64,000 nucleotides of DNA, from NCBI GenBank assembly GCA_016788705.1, contig JAEUSQ010000051.1, forward strand, positions 26,673-90,672, written 5' to 3'. This document shows, piece after piece, positions 18,735 to 27,639 of the stretch. The notes beneath the pieces are model-generated. The model was not told the origin of the DNA. It worked only from the letters and a program-made list of their open reading frames with translations, and made no database searches. The position numbers and the translations under genes were made by a program. Source of the DNA: Bacteroidetes Order II. bacterium. Its GTDB lineage: Bacteria; Bacteroidota; Rhodothermia; Rhodothermales; UBA2364. The number at the start of each line of letters is the position of its first letter. Positions within the stretch are counted from its first letter, which is position 1.

Positions 18735-18776
18735 AAAAAAAAAACGGGTGGTCCACTCACCCATTGGAACCACCCG
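18735..18776 (-). terminator. rho-independent terminator with a partly repeated upstream block
   Basis: On the minus strand CGGGTGGT (18776-18769) pairs perfectly with ACCACCCG (18752-18745) around a 16-base loop, followed by ten T (18744-18735). It would end transcription coming from the alpha/beta hydrolase and ATP-grasp genes. The plus-strand block ACGGGTGGTCC occurs at both 18719-18729 and 18744-18754, on either side of the A-tract. Confidence 0.8.
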
Positions 18777-18972
18777 TTCGGCGCTCGGTTGTCTTTGCGC
18801 CTGCATTGCACCCTCTTTTGAGCGTTTGACAGGAGGTTTAGTCATCCGCTCGAATAAAAGAAGTGTCAAAATCATGCCAAACACTCAAACCGCTATTTTG
18901 ACGTGTTTTTTTGGGTTTAGACGGCACGGGTTGTCTGTTTTATTAGACGTTGGTGTACGAAAAGGCACACGT

Positions 18973-19767
18973 TCAGGCGGTAATAGGGCAAACGCGCTTT
19001 AGCCAATCCATCAGCAAGGCATTAAATGCTTCTGGGTGTTCCATCATCGGGGCATGGCCACATTCTTGCAAGAAGTGTAACTCGGCGTTTGGTAACCCAT
19101 TTTTGAATTCTTGGGCCACATCGGGCGGTGTAAGTTGGTCGTTTGCGCCCCAAATAATGAGGTTGGGCATATCCAACTCGTGCAGAAAATCCCCGACCAC
19201 ATCATGCGCCGAGGATCGGGCCATAGCGATGAGTTTTAGGGCGTATTCGCGGTTGTTCACAATCTTGCTCACTTCTTCTAAAAAGTGGTTGTTGAAGTGC
19301 TTGTCGGCATCGTGGAAGGTGAGTCTGGCGCGGGAGCGGATAAATTCCAAGTCTTTCCGGCGGAAAAACTCGCCCCGCATGGCCAGTTCGCGGATACCGG
19401 AAGAACCTGCCAATACTTGCGCAAAAACGTCCTCTTGGTGATCACGGATGTAATGAAGCCCCACTTGGCCACCGAGAGAATTGCCAATGACAATCATTTT
19501 TTCGGGTTTGCCGATCGCAGCTACGAATTGTGCCACATATTTTGCCAAACCGGGTACGTGGGTCTCGCGCAAGGGCATTTTGTAGCATGGCAAAAGCGGC
19601 ACAATTACCCGATAACCTACTTCGGTAAACGGCGTAATATTGTTTTTCCAGTTTTCCACATCGCCCAAGATGCCATGCAAATACAACAGGGCAGGGCCAT
19701 TGGCTGCTCCTTCGTCCCAGTAGGTAAAGGTGTCTTTTTGCTTAAAAGGGAAAGAATAGGTGGACAT
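18973..19767 (-). CDS. alpha/beta-fold hydrolase
   Basis: This 264-residue soluble serine hydrolase has the oxyanion region YLHGILGDVENW, nucleophile elbow GNSLGG, acid in IIWGANDQLTPP and catalytic His in ECGHAPMMEHPE, which together complete the triad. No signal peptide is present, so it is cytoplasmic. The fold is shared by esterases, epoxide hydrolases and C-C bond hydrolases, and nothing here fixes the substrate. It lies 15 bases after the ATP-grasp gene and is probably co-transcribed with it. About 200 bases of non-coding sequence follow before the terminator. Confidence 0.88.
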   Translation of the reverse strand: MSTYSFPFKQKDTFTYWDEGAANGPALLYLHGILGDVENWKNNITPFTEVGYRVIVPLLPCYKMPLRETHVPGLAKYVAQFVAAIGKPEKMIVIGNSLGGQVGLHYIRDHQEDVFAQVLAGSSGIRELAMRGEFFRRKDLEFIRSRARLTFHDADKHFNNHFLEEVSKIVNNREYALKLIAMARSSAHDVVGDFLHELDMPNLIIWGANDQLTPPDVAQEFKNGLPNAELHFLQECGHAPMMEHPEAFNALLMDWLKRVCPITA

Positions 19768-19782
19768 AATAAGGTTGGTTTG

Positions 19783-20670
19783 TTACAATCGGGTTTGGGT
19801 AAGATGCCGTTCTAGTGCTGTCTTAAAGTTGACAACGGCGTGTGGGGCAAACCGAAAATATAAGGAAGGCTCTATCAGTTCCAATTCCATGACCATAAAT
19901 TGATTTTTCTCAGGGCTTTGCCGCACCCAATCCACCCGTGCTTGAAACGGAATATCGGGCAATTGAGACACAAGGCAGATGCTTTCTTGTAGCAATTCCG
20001 GAGGTGGGTCGCACGCCGAAATATGACCGCCGTGTTCTTCCTGCACCCTAAAGTCTCCCGATCGTGGTCTTTTTAACATGGAATGGCTGTATTCACCCCC
20101 AAAGAAAAAGAGGGAGAATTCCCCTTCCGTTATGATTTGTGAGATAAATGGCTGGATCATAAACGGACGGCTTCGGTAGGCTTCTGCCAATACCGGCCAC
20201 AAAGAGTTTACGTCTTCCGGAACCAATCGGTAGGTATGATCGGCATTGGCCGAGACAATGGGTTTTAGGATTAATTCTGCCGTGCTAAACGTGCTAAAGG
20301 CTTGTAATAGTTGTGCTTTTTGCAAGGGAGATTTGCTCCAAAGGGTGGGAACGATGTCAAAACCAGCCTTTTCGATATCCCGCAAATAGGTTTTTTCAAG
20401 ATTCCACGCCACGAGGGCAAGGCTGTTTAGCAAAGGGACACCTGTTTTTTTGATCTGTTGCAGGGCCTCAAAAAATGCCTTGGGGGCAGACTGATAATCC
20501 CATGTTGAGCGCACGACAACCAAATCGAACGCCAGCCAATCCACCTCCTTTTTTCTCCAAGGAATGGTCTCGATGTCCCACCCATTTTCTTGTAGGTACT
20601 TGATTACCAACTCGTCGTCACATACATACTTCGAGAGGTCTTCAATGGAGAGAAAAGCACATCGGGGCAT
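19783..20670 (-). CDS. ATP-grasp domain protein (RimK/glutathione-synthetase-like)
   Basis: This 295-residue protein opens with a Rossmann-like pre-ATP-grasp lobe (VVVRSTWDY) and continues into an ATP-grasp fold. ELILKPIVSANADHTY is the P-loop-like strand, RPFMIQPFI the adenine-contacting strand, and RVDWV with MELELIEPSLYF the metal-binding end. ATP-grasp enzymes join a carboxylate to an amine or thiol through an acyl phosphate. This branch is usually annotated only as glutathione-synthetase-like, and the substrates are unknown. It probably forms a two-gene operon with the downstream alpha/beta hydrolase, possibly a synthesis/hydrolysis pair acting on the same bond, but that is speculative. 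Confidence 0.82.
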   Translation of the reverse strand: MPRCAFLSIEDLSKYVCDDELVIKYLQENGWDIETIPWRKKEVDWLAFDLVVVRSTWDYQSAPKAFFEALQQIKKTGVPLLNSLALVAWNLEKTYLRDIEKAGFDIVPTLWSKSPLQKAQLLQAFSTFSTAELILKPIVSANADHTYRLVPEDVNSLWPVLAEAYRSRPFMIQPFISQIITEGEFSLFFFGGEYSHSMLKRPRSGDFRVQEEHGGHISACDPPPELLQESICLVSQLPDIPFQARVDWVRQSPEKNQFMVMELELIEPSLYFRFAPHAVVNFKTALERHLTQTRL

Positions 20671-20916
20671 GGTTAAGGTTCTTTGTGTTTTGGAAAATGT
20701 TGGTCGGTTAAAATAATGCGTAGGCGTTTGTTATGGCATTCAAATAAGTTGGTTGAAAAAAATCTTATTGAAAGTCCTTCACTGATACAACGAGCAGGTG
20801 GGATAAACCCCACTTCATCGTCGAATGGGCTTCTCCGCCAAATGGTTTTCAGCCGTAAAAAATATAGCCTGTCCAGCAATGGAAAGAGGAAAAAGACTGT
20901 TTTCTGTCCTTCTTCC

Positions 20917-22305
20917 TTAGGGAGTACTTTCAACGGCAGCCAGTTCATCCATAAAACGCTGTGCAAGGGCTTGGGCCTGATCGGGGGTGCGGGCCTCGGC
21001 ATAAATCCGGATAATTGGTTCGGTATTGGACTTGCGTAGGTGGACCCATTCGTTCGGAAAGTCAATTTTTACACCATCAATGGTTGAGATACGCTCCTTT
21101 TGATAGCGTTGTGCTATTTGGCGCAAGACCGTATCGGCATCCACTTTGTCTAAGGTAATTTTGTTTTTGGAGATGCTATACGCAGGGTATCCGGCTTTAA
21201 GCTGGGAGAGGGACTTTCCGGTATTCACCATATGTTGTAATACGATGGCCGTGCCCACCAGTGCATCCCGTCCGTGGTGAAGGTCGGGTAGGATTACCCC
21301 GCCATTCCCTTCACCACCCACTACAGCCCCCACTTCCTTCATCAACATCACTACATTGATTTCACCAACGGCAGCACGGTAAGACGTTTGGCCATAGGCC
21401 GCCACTACGTCATCTGCGGCTCGGCTCGAAGATAAATTGGTTGCAAAGGGACCTGGTTTATGGCCAAGCATAAAATCTGCTGCGGTTACTTGTGTAAGTT
21501 CTTCTCCATAAAAATGGCCATCTTCTGCCACAAATGCAAGCCGATCGGCGTCTGGATCCACCACAATGCCTAAATCCGCGTTGGTAGCGGTGACCATATC
21601 CATGATTTCGGAAAGATGCTCTGGCAAGGGTTCTGGGTTGTGCGCAAAGAGGCCCGTAGGGTTGCAGTGAAGACGGATGATGTTTTCTTCACGAATGCCC
21701 AATGCCTTCAACAAAGCAGGAATGGCCACGCCGCCCACCGAATTCACCCCATCCACCACCACCTTAAAATCTTGAGCGGCAATTTGCTTAGGATAGATAT
21801 AAGGGAGTTCCAAAATTTTTTGTATGTGATAGGGTAAGTAGTCTTGTGCCGAATAACCACCGATTTGGGTATAAGGCACAGCCGTAACCGTACCCGACGC
21901 TGCAAGGTCTATGACTGCTTTTCCTTGTTCGGGGGTAAGGAATTCTCCGTTTTCGTTCAGCAGTTTAAGCGCATTCCATTCGGCAGGATTGTGTGAGGCA
22001 GATAAAATAATGCCACCCGTTGCTTGTGCGCCAAGCACGGCCATTTCTACCGTGGGCGTGGTGGCTAAACCTACATCCAATACATTGCAGCCCACCGAGC
22101 GCAGGGTTTCCATGACCAAGGTTTGACAGAGTTCTCCGGTAACACGGGCATCGCGTCCTACGGCCACCAAAGGCTTGCCACCGGTTTCGCTTGCGCGGTT
22201 GCGCACCCAAACACCAAATGCAGCAGCGTATTTAACCAAAACCATTGCATCCAAGCCGTCCCCAAAGACGCCTCGAATTCCGGAGATTGAGACCATTAAA
22301 GGCAT
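20917..22305 (-). CDS. glmM: phosphoglucosamine mutase
   Basis: This 462-residue alpha-D-phosphohexomutase converts glucosamine-6-phosphate to glucosamine-1-phosphate for peptidoglycan and LPS precursors. The phospho-Ser loop SASHNP (Ser104), metal loop DPDADRL (about 245-251), sugar-binding loop GEGNGG and phosphate-binding RKSNTEP are all present. GEGNGG, rather than the GEESGG of many phosphogluco- and phosphomannomutases, favours GlmM. ATG 22305 is chosen because the conserved SISGIRG follows at once; the longer frame would add 22 unrelated residues. The 246 bases between its end and the ATP-grasp start hold no gene I can support. Confidence 0.88.
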   Translation of the reverse strand: MPLMVSISGIRGVFGDGLDAMVLVKYAAAFGVWVRNRASETGGKPLVAVGRDARVTGELCQTLVMETLRSVGCNVLDVGLATTPTVEMAVLGAQATGGIILSASHNPAEWNALKLLNENGEFLTPEQGKAVIDLAASGTVTAVPYTQIGGYSAQDYLPYHIQKILELPYIYPKQIAAQDFKVVVDGVNSVGGVAIPALLKALGIREENIIRLHCNPTGLFAHNPEPLPEHLSEIMDMVTATNADLGIVVDPDADRLAFVAEDGHFYGEELTQVTAADFMLGHKPGPFATNLSSSRAADDVVAAYGQTSYRAAVGEINVVMLMKEVGAVVGGEGNGGVILPDLHHGRDALVGTAIVLQHMVNTGKSLSQLKAGYPAYSISKNKITLDKVDADTVLRQIAQRYQKERISTIDGVKIDFPNEWVHLRKSNTEPIIRIYAEARTPDQAQALAQRFMDELAAVESTP

Positions 22306-22556
22306 GATAAATGTTAATTTAAGGTGATTAGCAAAAAGAAATTTATGTGCCGAGAGATGCCGATCGGCCACGGGCGTTTACCTGTTTTGTTTGAAAATAG
22401 GACGAACAAAGACGAAAGTTATAGGTGTTTAGTTGGATTCTTAGACCATTCTACAAGAATTAACCTTGCGCTCAAATCTTCAAACCTGCTTCGTGGCGTA
22501 TCTTCAAGTTCTCCATTTTAATTACCTTTTAAACCCTCTTGGAGTTGGTACGCCGG

Positions 22557-23537
22557 ATGAGCACGCTGGAAGTCCCCCAAAAAGTTTATCAACGTTTGGC
22601 GTTCATCGGAACCATTACCTTGGCGCTCGTTTATTTGGTGATTCTGGCGGGATCTGTGGTGCGTGCCAGTGGAGCCGGGATGGGATGTCCCGATTGGCCA
22701 AAGTGTTTTGGAAAACTCATTCCGCCTACCGATGTCTCGGAGTTACCAGCGAATTACCGAGAGGTCTATGCCGAAGAACACAACGCCGTTGAAGAATTTA
22801 ATGCCACCAAAACTTGGACCGAGTACATTAATCGTCTGATTGGCGCTGCGTTGGGCCTGTCCATTTTATTACAGTTATTGTTTGCCTTGCCGCTATACAA
22901 AACCGATAAATGGTTTCTTGTACTTTCGTTTTTGAACCTGATTGGGATTGGATTCCAGGCATGGCTGGGGGCTGTGGTCGTGAGTTCGGCGCTTTCGCCC
23001 GTCAAAATTACCATCCATATGGTGATGGCTTTGGTGATCTTAGCGATTGGGGCGGCCTTGCTTTTCCGGATACAAAACCGACATTTAAGCGTCTTTCCAG
23101 GCTACCCAACGGCCGTCCGAACAACCGTAGGGATCGCATTATTGCTCACCATAATCCAAGTTTTGATAGGTACACAGGTACGTGAAGAAGTAGATGTGTT
23201 GTTGGATCAGGTGGCGCGTACTGAAATTATAGCAGGGCTGGGCATTTCTTTTGGGATTCATCGTGTCTTGGCTTTGGTTACATTCTTTGTAAATGGCTGG
23301 TTGATGCACCTGATTTTCACGGAGAAAGCTTCTCCGAGCCTCATGAAACGATGGATGTTGGTGGTGATGGGGAGTATTCTTGCTTCGGTGGCTTCTGGCT
23401 TGGTATTGGCTGGCAATGACCTGCCTGCATTTGCACAACCAATACATTTATTATTGGCTTGTATCATGTTTGGAGGACAGTTTACCCTTTTACTTTATGC
23501 GTTCAAACTTACCCCTCGAAAAGACGGTGCGCGTTAA
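22557..23537 (+). CDS. ctaA: heme A synthase (CtaA/COX15)
   Basis: This integral membrane enzyme of 326 residues and about eight helices oxidises the C8 methyl of heme O to give heme A for aa3-type oxidases. It has a Cys pair in the first loop (CPDWPKC, Cys44 and Cys50) and the helix-II motif EYINR, where the His of textbook EYxHR is Asn92. Later heme-ligand candidates lie in TIHMVMA, IHRVLA and QPIHLLL. The Asn form is, to my recollection, usual in Bacteroidota. ATG 22557 is preferred over TTG 22539. It starts a run of five closely spaced genes with ctaB four bases downstream, dedicated to oxidase maturation. Confidence 0.92.
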   Translation: MSTLEVPQKVYQRLAFIGTITLALVYLVILAGSVVRASGAGMGCPDWPKCFGKLIPPTDVSELPANYREVYAEEHNAVEEFNATKTWTEYINRLIGAALGLSILLQLLFALPLYKTDKWFLVLSFLNLIGIGFQAWLGAVVVSSALSPVKITIHMVMALVILAIGAALLFRIQNRHLSVFPGYPTAVRTTVGIALLLTIIQVLIGTQVREEVDVLLDQVARTEIIAGLGISFGIHRVLALVTFFVNGWLMHLIFTEKASPSLMKRWMLVVMGSILASVASGLVLAGNDLPAFAQPIHLLLACIMFGGQFTLLLYAFKLTPRKDGAR

Positions 23538-23541
23538 GACC

Positions 23542-24501
23542 ATGCCGTATCCTGAAAACCCTAAACGATCCCAACCCCATCTAGCAGGCCGCCCCGATGA
23601 GGAAGAAAGTCGTGTCATGATCCGGCGGGATAAGCAAAAAGAACCAACGCTTTGGACCGACCTCTGGGAATTAACCAAGCCAGAGATTTCATTTTTGGTT
23701 GCCATCTCGGCGGTGGCCGGTTTCTTATTGGGGAGCACAAATGGGTTAGACTGGCTCAAACTTCTTCATACGGTTTTGGGTGTTTGCCTCACATCGGCGG
23801 GTGGGGCAATCCTGAACCATTATATAGAACGGGATTATGACGCACTTATGCACCGGACTGCCCGTCGGCCATTGCCTGCCGGAAGGCTATCCCCCCTGCC
23901 TATTTTGGTATTAGGATGTACTTTGGCCCTTGTGGGGATAGGTTATACCTTTGTATGGGTGAATCTGGTCACAACGCTATTGGCCGCCATTACCGTTGTT
24001 TTGTATGTGGCGGTTTATACCCCACTTAAACGCATTACCCATTACAATACCCTCGTTGGAACCATTCCAGGAGCTTTACCTGCATTGGGTGGTTGGACGG
24101 CGGCTACGGGGAGTTTTGATTTAGGGGGATGGTTGATGTTTGGAATACTGCTAACATGGCAAATGCCACATTTTTTAGCGGTTTCATGGATGTACCGTAA
24201 AGACTACGAACGGGGTGGATTTAAAATGTTGAGCGTAACAGAGCCTACTGGCCGCGCGACAATCGTTCAAACTGTCTTGTTTACCGCACTTACGGTTGGA
24301 TTAAGCCTCTCATTACTTCAAACCGGACTCGTTGGCGGGCTGTACATCTCTGGTGCGGTTTTGTTGGGGAGTTATTTTCTGGTAACATCTATCCGGTTCT
24401 ATATGGAAATGACCCATCAACATGCCCGAAAGGTACTCTTGGCGTCGGTCTTATATATTCCGGCCTTGTTGCTTTGTCTCGTGTTGGATCGCCTTCTTTG
24501 A
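23542..24501 (+). CDS. ctaB: protoheme IX farnesyltransferase (heme O synthase)
   Basis: This UbiA-superfamily prenyltransferase attaches farnesyl to heme B, making the substrate of CtaA. The first Asp-rich motif NHYIERDYDALMHRT (about 92-105) and the second region YTPLKRITHYNTLVGTIPG are clear, and about nine membrane helices follow. ATG 23542 lies four bases after the ctaA stop. A longer frame beginning inside ctaA is rejected. The first 45 residues are hydrophilic and variable, and MIRRDK at codon 26 is an alternative start. ctaA and ctaB are in the order common in this phylum. Confidence 0.94.
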   Translation: MPYPENPKRSQPHLAGRPDEEESRVMIRRDKQKEPTLWTDLWELTKPEISFLVAISAVAGFLLGSTNGLDWLKLLHTVLGVCLTSAGGAILNHYIERDYDALMHRTARRPLPAGRLSPLPILVLGCTLALVGIGYTFVWVNLVTTLLAAITVVLYVAVYTPLKRITHYNTLVGTIPGALPALGGWTAATGSFDLGGWLMFGILLTWQMPHFLAVSWMYRKDYERGGFKMLSVTEPTGRATIVQTVLFTALTVGLSLSLLQTGLVGGLYISGAVLLGSYFLVTSIRFYMEMTHQHARKVLLASVLYIPALLLCLVLDRLL

Positions 24502-24510
24502 TTTGTGCCT

Positions 24511-25449
24511 ATGTTGGATATTCTGGTTGCGAAAGGCCTTAATTTTCGTTATGGAAGCCAAATGGCATTGGATGGGTTAGAGGTTAAAGTCCCCGATCGC
24601 TCTTTGTTTGGCCTCTTGGGCCCCAATGGTTCTGGAAAGACCACATTTTTTAACATAATATCTACGCTCCTACGGCCAAGTTCAGGGATGTGTCGCGTTG
24701 CAGGTACAGAGGTTTCGGAAAATCCGGCGCGGGTACGGCAACAATTGGGCGTGGTTTTTCAACAACCGGCTTTAGATCTGGCCCTTTCGGTACGCGAGAA
24801 CTTACGGCTTCATGGTGCCCTCTATGGGCTAAAAGGCCATCTCATAGACGACCGGATCGCTCAGAGCCTTCAGCAATTTGGTATTCGGGAACGTGCAGCT
24901 GATCGGTGCAAAAGCCTGAGTGGTGGCTTGCTACGGCGTGTAGATTTAGCAAGAAGCATCTTGCACCGACCCAAGTTATTGCTATTGGATGAGCCAACGA
25001 ATGGATTAGACCCCGTTGCACGCCACGCCTTCTGGGGGTTTATTCACGAAATGCGGCAACAATACCCAATGACCGTTTTGGTGGCCACCCATTTAATGGA
25101 AGAAGCCGAGAAATGTGATGAATTGGTGATCCTCAACCAAGGAAAAGTGGTGTGTCGGGGTACGCCTGAAGAACTTAAATCCACTCTTGGGAGTGATACG
25201 CTTTGGATTTCGACTCCCAACCCGGAAATACTCGGTACGTTATTACACGAAAAAATGGGGTGGACGGTGAAGCAATTCGGAAAGGCGTTGTGTGTCTGGC
25301 ATCATGCCCCCGACACATTGTTAACCCCTTTGTATCGTGATTTTGGCGGAAGTATTACTGCGGTATCTATCCGTAAACCAACCTTGGAAGATGTCTTTTT
25401 GACGCATACCGGGCATCCTTTTGACCCTAATCCTTCTGTGGGCGTATGA
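24511..25449 (+). CDS. ABC-2 type exporter, ATP-binding subunit
   Basis: This 312-residue ABC ATPase has Walker A GPNGSGKTT, Q-loop VVFQQPALD, signature LSGGLLRRVDLARS, Walker B LLLLDEPTNGLD and the switch His in VATHLMEEAE. The C-terminal 80 residues are the variable regulatory extension common to DrrA/CcmA-like ATPases. It starts 10 bases after ctaB (a GTG at 24505 is an alternative) and overlaps the permease start by ATGA. Its position inside a heme/oxidase maturation operon suggests it serves oxidase assembly, for example export of a cofactor or copper-related compound. The cargo cannot be read from the sequence. Confidence 0.92.
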   Translation: MLDILVAKGLNFRYGSQMALDGLEVKVPDRSLFGLLGPNGSGKTTFFNIISTLLRPSSGMCRVAGTEVSENPARVRQQLGVVFQQPALDLALSVRENLRLHGALYGLKGHLIDDRIAQSLQQFGIRERAADRCKSLSGGLLRRVDLARSILHRPKLLLLDEPTNGLDPVARHAFWGFIHEMRQQYPMTVLVATHLMEEAEKCDELVILNQGKVVCRGTPEELKSTLGSDTLWISTPNPEILGTLLHEKMGWTVKQFGKALCVWHHAPDTLLTPLYRDFGGSITAVSIRKPTLEDVFLTHTGHPFDPNPSVGV

Positions 25450-26216
25450 CTGCTTTTTGGGCACTTTGGAAACGAGAAGTGGTGAAGTTTCTTTTCGATC
25501 GTGGTCGGATGGGTGGTGCTTTGGCGCAACCTCTTCTTTTTTGGCTACTCTTGGGGTTGGGTTTTCAAGGAAGTTTCAGGCTGAGAGAAGACGCAGGTGT
25601 TTCGTTTCTGACATTCCTTTTTCCTGGAATGGTGTTATTGGTGGTGGTATTTACGGCCATCTTTTCGACCGTTTCGATTGTGGAGGAAAAACGTAGTGGT
25701 TTTTTTCAGGCGGCCCTGATTGCCCCTGTTTCGCGTTGGTGGTTGGTTTTTGGGAATGTGGCTGGAGGTACGACGCTTGGAATGCTACAAGCGGCACTTT
25801 TTTTACTCCTAACGCCTGTCATGGGCATTCCAACAACCCTTTTGGGCATGGTATCTGCATGGCTTATTTGTGGTTTGATGGGCATGACGTTTGGTAGTCT
25901 GGGCTTTATTATGGCATGGAAAGTAAAATCCACCCGTGGTTTTCTGGCCCTTATGAATTTTTTTCTAATGCCACTTTGGATGCTTTCTGGGGCATTTTTC
26001 CCGATTTCTGGCATTCCCAAAAGCGTACAATGGATGGCATGGCTCAATCCGGTCACGTATGGTTTGGATGCCTTGCGTATCGCGCTCTATGGCTTTGAAA
26101 ATCTTCCTGTACACACAACCTTGGGGTTTTTGCCCTCGGTGGGTATTTTTTTAAGTTTCACGCTGCTCGCCCTATTTTGGGCACAATACGCCATCCATAA
26201 ACCCTTTACAGATTAA
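25446..26216 (+). CDS. ABC-2 type exporter, permease subunit
   Basis: This 256-residue membrane protein has six predicted helices and the ABC-2 family layout: a short cytoplasmic N-terminus, FLFPGMVLLVVVFTAI, the coupling segment EEKRSGFFQAALIAPV, and the conserved PLWMLSGAFFPI and WLNPVTYGLDALR near the last helices. It pairs with the ATPase whose stop it overlaps. Together they form one exporter, probably a dimer of each. DrrB-like homologues export drugs, lipids or polysaccharides; here the operon suggests a respiratory role. Confidence 0.9.
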   Translation: MTAFWALWKREVVKFLFDRGRMGGALAQPLLFWLLLGLGFQGSFRLREDAGVSFLTFLFPGMVLLVVVFTAIFSTVSIVEEKRSGFFQAALIAPVSRWWLVFGNVAGGTTLGMLQAALFLLLTPVMGIPTTLLGMVSAWLICGLMGMTFGSLGFIMAWKVKSTRGFLALMNFFLMPLWMLSGAFFPISGIPKSVQWMAWLNPVTYGLDALRIALYGFENLPVHTTLGFLPSVGIFLSFTLLALFWAQYAIHKPFTD

Positions 26217-26248
26217 ATTTAACCAATAGGATACCAAAGGAAAGACCG

Positions 26249-26725
26249 ATGACCTACCAAGACCTACCAGCACTCAACGCCATTCTAAACTTGCTTTCGA
26301 CGTTGCTATTATTGAGGGGGTTCCTATTGATCCGCCAAAAAGATATTGCCCGTCACCGTCAGACAATGATTGCGGCGATGGCCTCTTCTGCGGTTTTTTT
26401 AACGTCTTATCTAACCTACCACACGTTGCGGCAAATGGATAGTGGGATCGGGCATACAGTTTTTCCAGAATATGCGCCGGACGTACTGCGGTATATCTAC
26501 TATGGGATTTTGGTTCCCCATGTGGTTTTGGCGGCCTTGGTGCTACCTTTGGTGTTGATGACCTTTTATCGGGGACTAAAAACCCAACAAAAAGGTGGAA
26601 GCCCCTATGTTGCCCGTCACCGACGAATAGCACGTTTTACCTTTCCGGTATGGCTCTTTGTTTCGGTGACCGGTGTGGTGGTGTATCTATTGCTCTATCA
26701 AGTTGCGCCTCTTTTTAAGGGCTAA
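26249..26725 (+). CDS. DUF420 membrane protein (CtaM-like)
   Basis: This 158-residue protein has about four to five membrane helices and the DUF420 pattern. Conserved histidines fall at KDIARHRQTM, LTYHTLR, VPHVVLA and YVARHRRIARFTFPVW. In Staphylococcus aureus the DUF420 protein CtaM is needed for activity of a heme A-containing oxidase, and the family often sits with cta genes. The four histidines facing the membrane suggest metal or heme contact. It lies 32 bases after the permease and closes the oxidase maturation operon. Family is firm; the precise role in this lineage is inferred. Confidence 0.85.
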   Translation: MTYQDLPALNAILNLLSTLLLLRGFLLIRQKDIARHRQTMIAAMASSAVFLTSYLTYHTLRQMDSGIGHTVFPEYAPDVLRYIYYGILVPHVVLAALVLPLVLMTFYRGLKTQQKGGSPYVARHRRIARFTFPVWLFVSVTGVVVYLLLYQVAPLFKG

Positions 26726-26830
26726 CTTCTTTCTGGACACGCGGAAAAAGCATACTGATGGGCAACTCCTGTCTCAGCGTTAGAAAAATAAATGACGGAA
26801 GCCTTTATGTGATTTAACCCCCGATGCCTT

Positions 26831-27427
26831 ATGACGTCTCTGACTTTTAAAACCTGTACAGGAAGCGAGATACTACCCTATTTAGACGATTTGGCCGCCT
26901 TGCGCATCGCCGTTTTTAGGGAATTTCCTTATTTGTATGATGGCGACTTGGCATATGAAAAGCGTTATCTGACCACGTTTGCCGAGGCGGACAAGGCTGT
27001 GTTGGTATTGGCCTTCGATGGGGTGAATGTTGTTGGGGCTTCTACTGGAATGCCATTAGCCAAAGAAACCGAGAACATTCAGAAACCTTTTGTGGACCGC
27101 GACATTCCTTTGGAAACGGTGTATTATTTGAGTGAATCGGTCTTACATGCTTCTTACCGTGGTTTAGGTGCGGGTGTACATTTTATGGCCGAACGGGAAA
27201 AGTGGGCCTTGGCGCTGGGTGGTTTCTCTTGGCTGGCTTTTTGTGGGGTCGTGCGCCCTGGCGACCATCCCCGACGGCCTGCGGACTATTTACCATTAGA
27301 CCCTTTTTGGCAGAATCGTGGTTTCCAAAAAGCCATTGGTATGACTTGTACCATCAATTGGCAAGACTTGGATGAAGAAACCGAATCTCCAAAAGTGTTG
27401 GAATTCTGGATGAAGCCGTTGTTATAG
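26831..27427 (+). CDS. GNAT-family N-acetyltransferase
   Basis: This 198-residue protein matches the GNAT fold: strand-helix opening (LAALRIAVFREFPYLYDG), a central strand (LVLAFDGVNVVGASTG) and motif A as YYLSESVLHASYRGLGAG, whose R-G-L-G-A-G loop would bind the CoA pyrophosphate. The C-terminus has FWQNRGFQKAIGM, the late motif B region. The substrate is unknown. It lies 105 bases after DUF420 on the same strand and may or may not belong to that operon. The following 212 bases to nadC hold no gene, only a GGGGA/TCCCC hairpin at 27543-27556 without a T-tract. Confidence 0.85.
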   Translation: MTSLTFKTCTGSEILPYLDDLAALRIAVFREFPYLYDGDLAYEKRYLTTFAEADKAVLVLAFDGVNVVGASTGMPLAKETENIQKPFVDRDIPLETVYYLSESVLHASYRGLGAGVHFMAEREKWALALGGFSWLAFCGVVRPGDHPRRPADYLPLDPFWQNRGFQKAIGMTCTINWQDLDEETESPKVLEFWMKPLL

Positions 27428-27639
27428 ACGTTTTGCGAACCGTATAGGAACTGCTTTCTTGCGAAGCTTTATGCCATAAAAAAGAGGGTCGCTCTCACCA
27501 TGTGTTTTGCCCACCAGTGTACAAAACGGACTTGGGTGTATCGGGGAGAGATCCCCTCATGCACAAGAATTTGGAAAACTTGTCTAATGTTGAAAGGTAC
27601 TCGTTTTTTGTTCAATGGTTTGGACGTTCCGTGAACGAC

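Noticed and set aside
18681..18884. 67-codon frame just upstream of the lipoprotein gene
   Set aside because: It contains the terminator hairpin and T-tract and ends in the lipoprotein start; more likely an untranslated region.
20673..21065. 130-codon frame between glmM and the ATP-grasp gene
   Set aside because: About a third overlaps the glmM 3' end in another frame; composition is not protein-like.
27543..27556. GGGGA-GAGA-TCCCC hairpin as a terminator of the GNAT gene
   Set aside because: No T-tract follows on either strand, so it is only noted in the GNAT entry.
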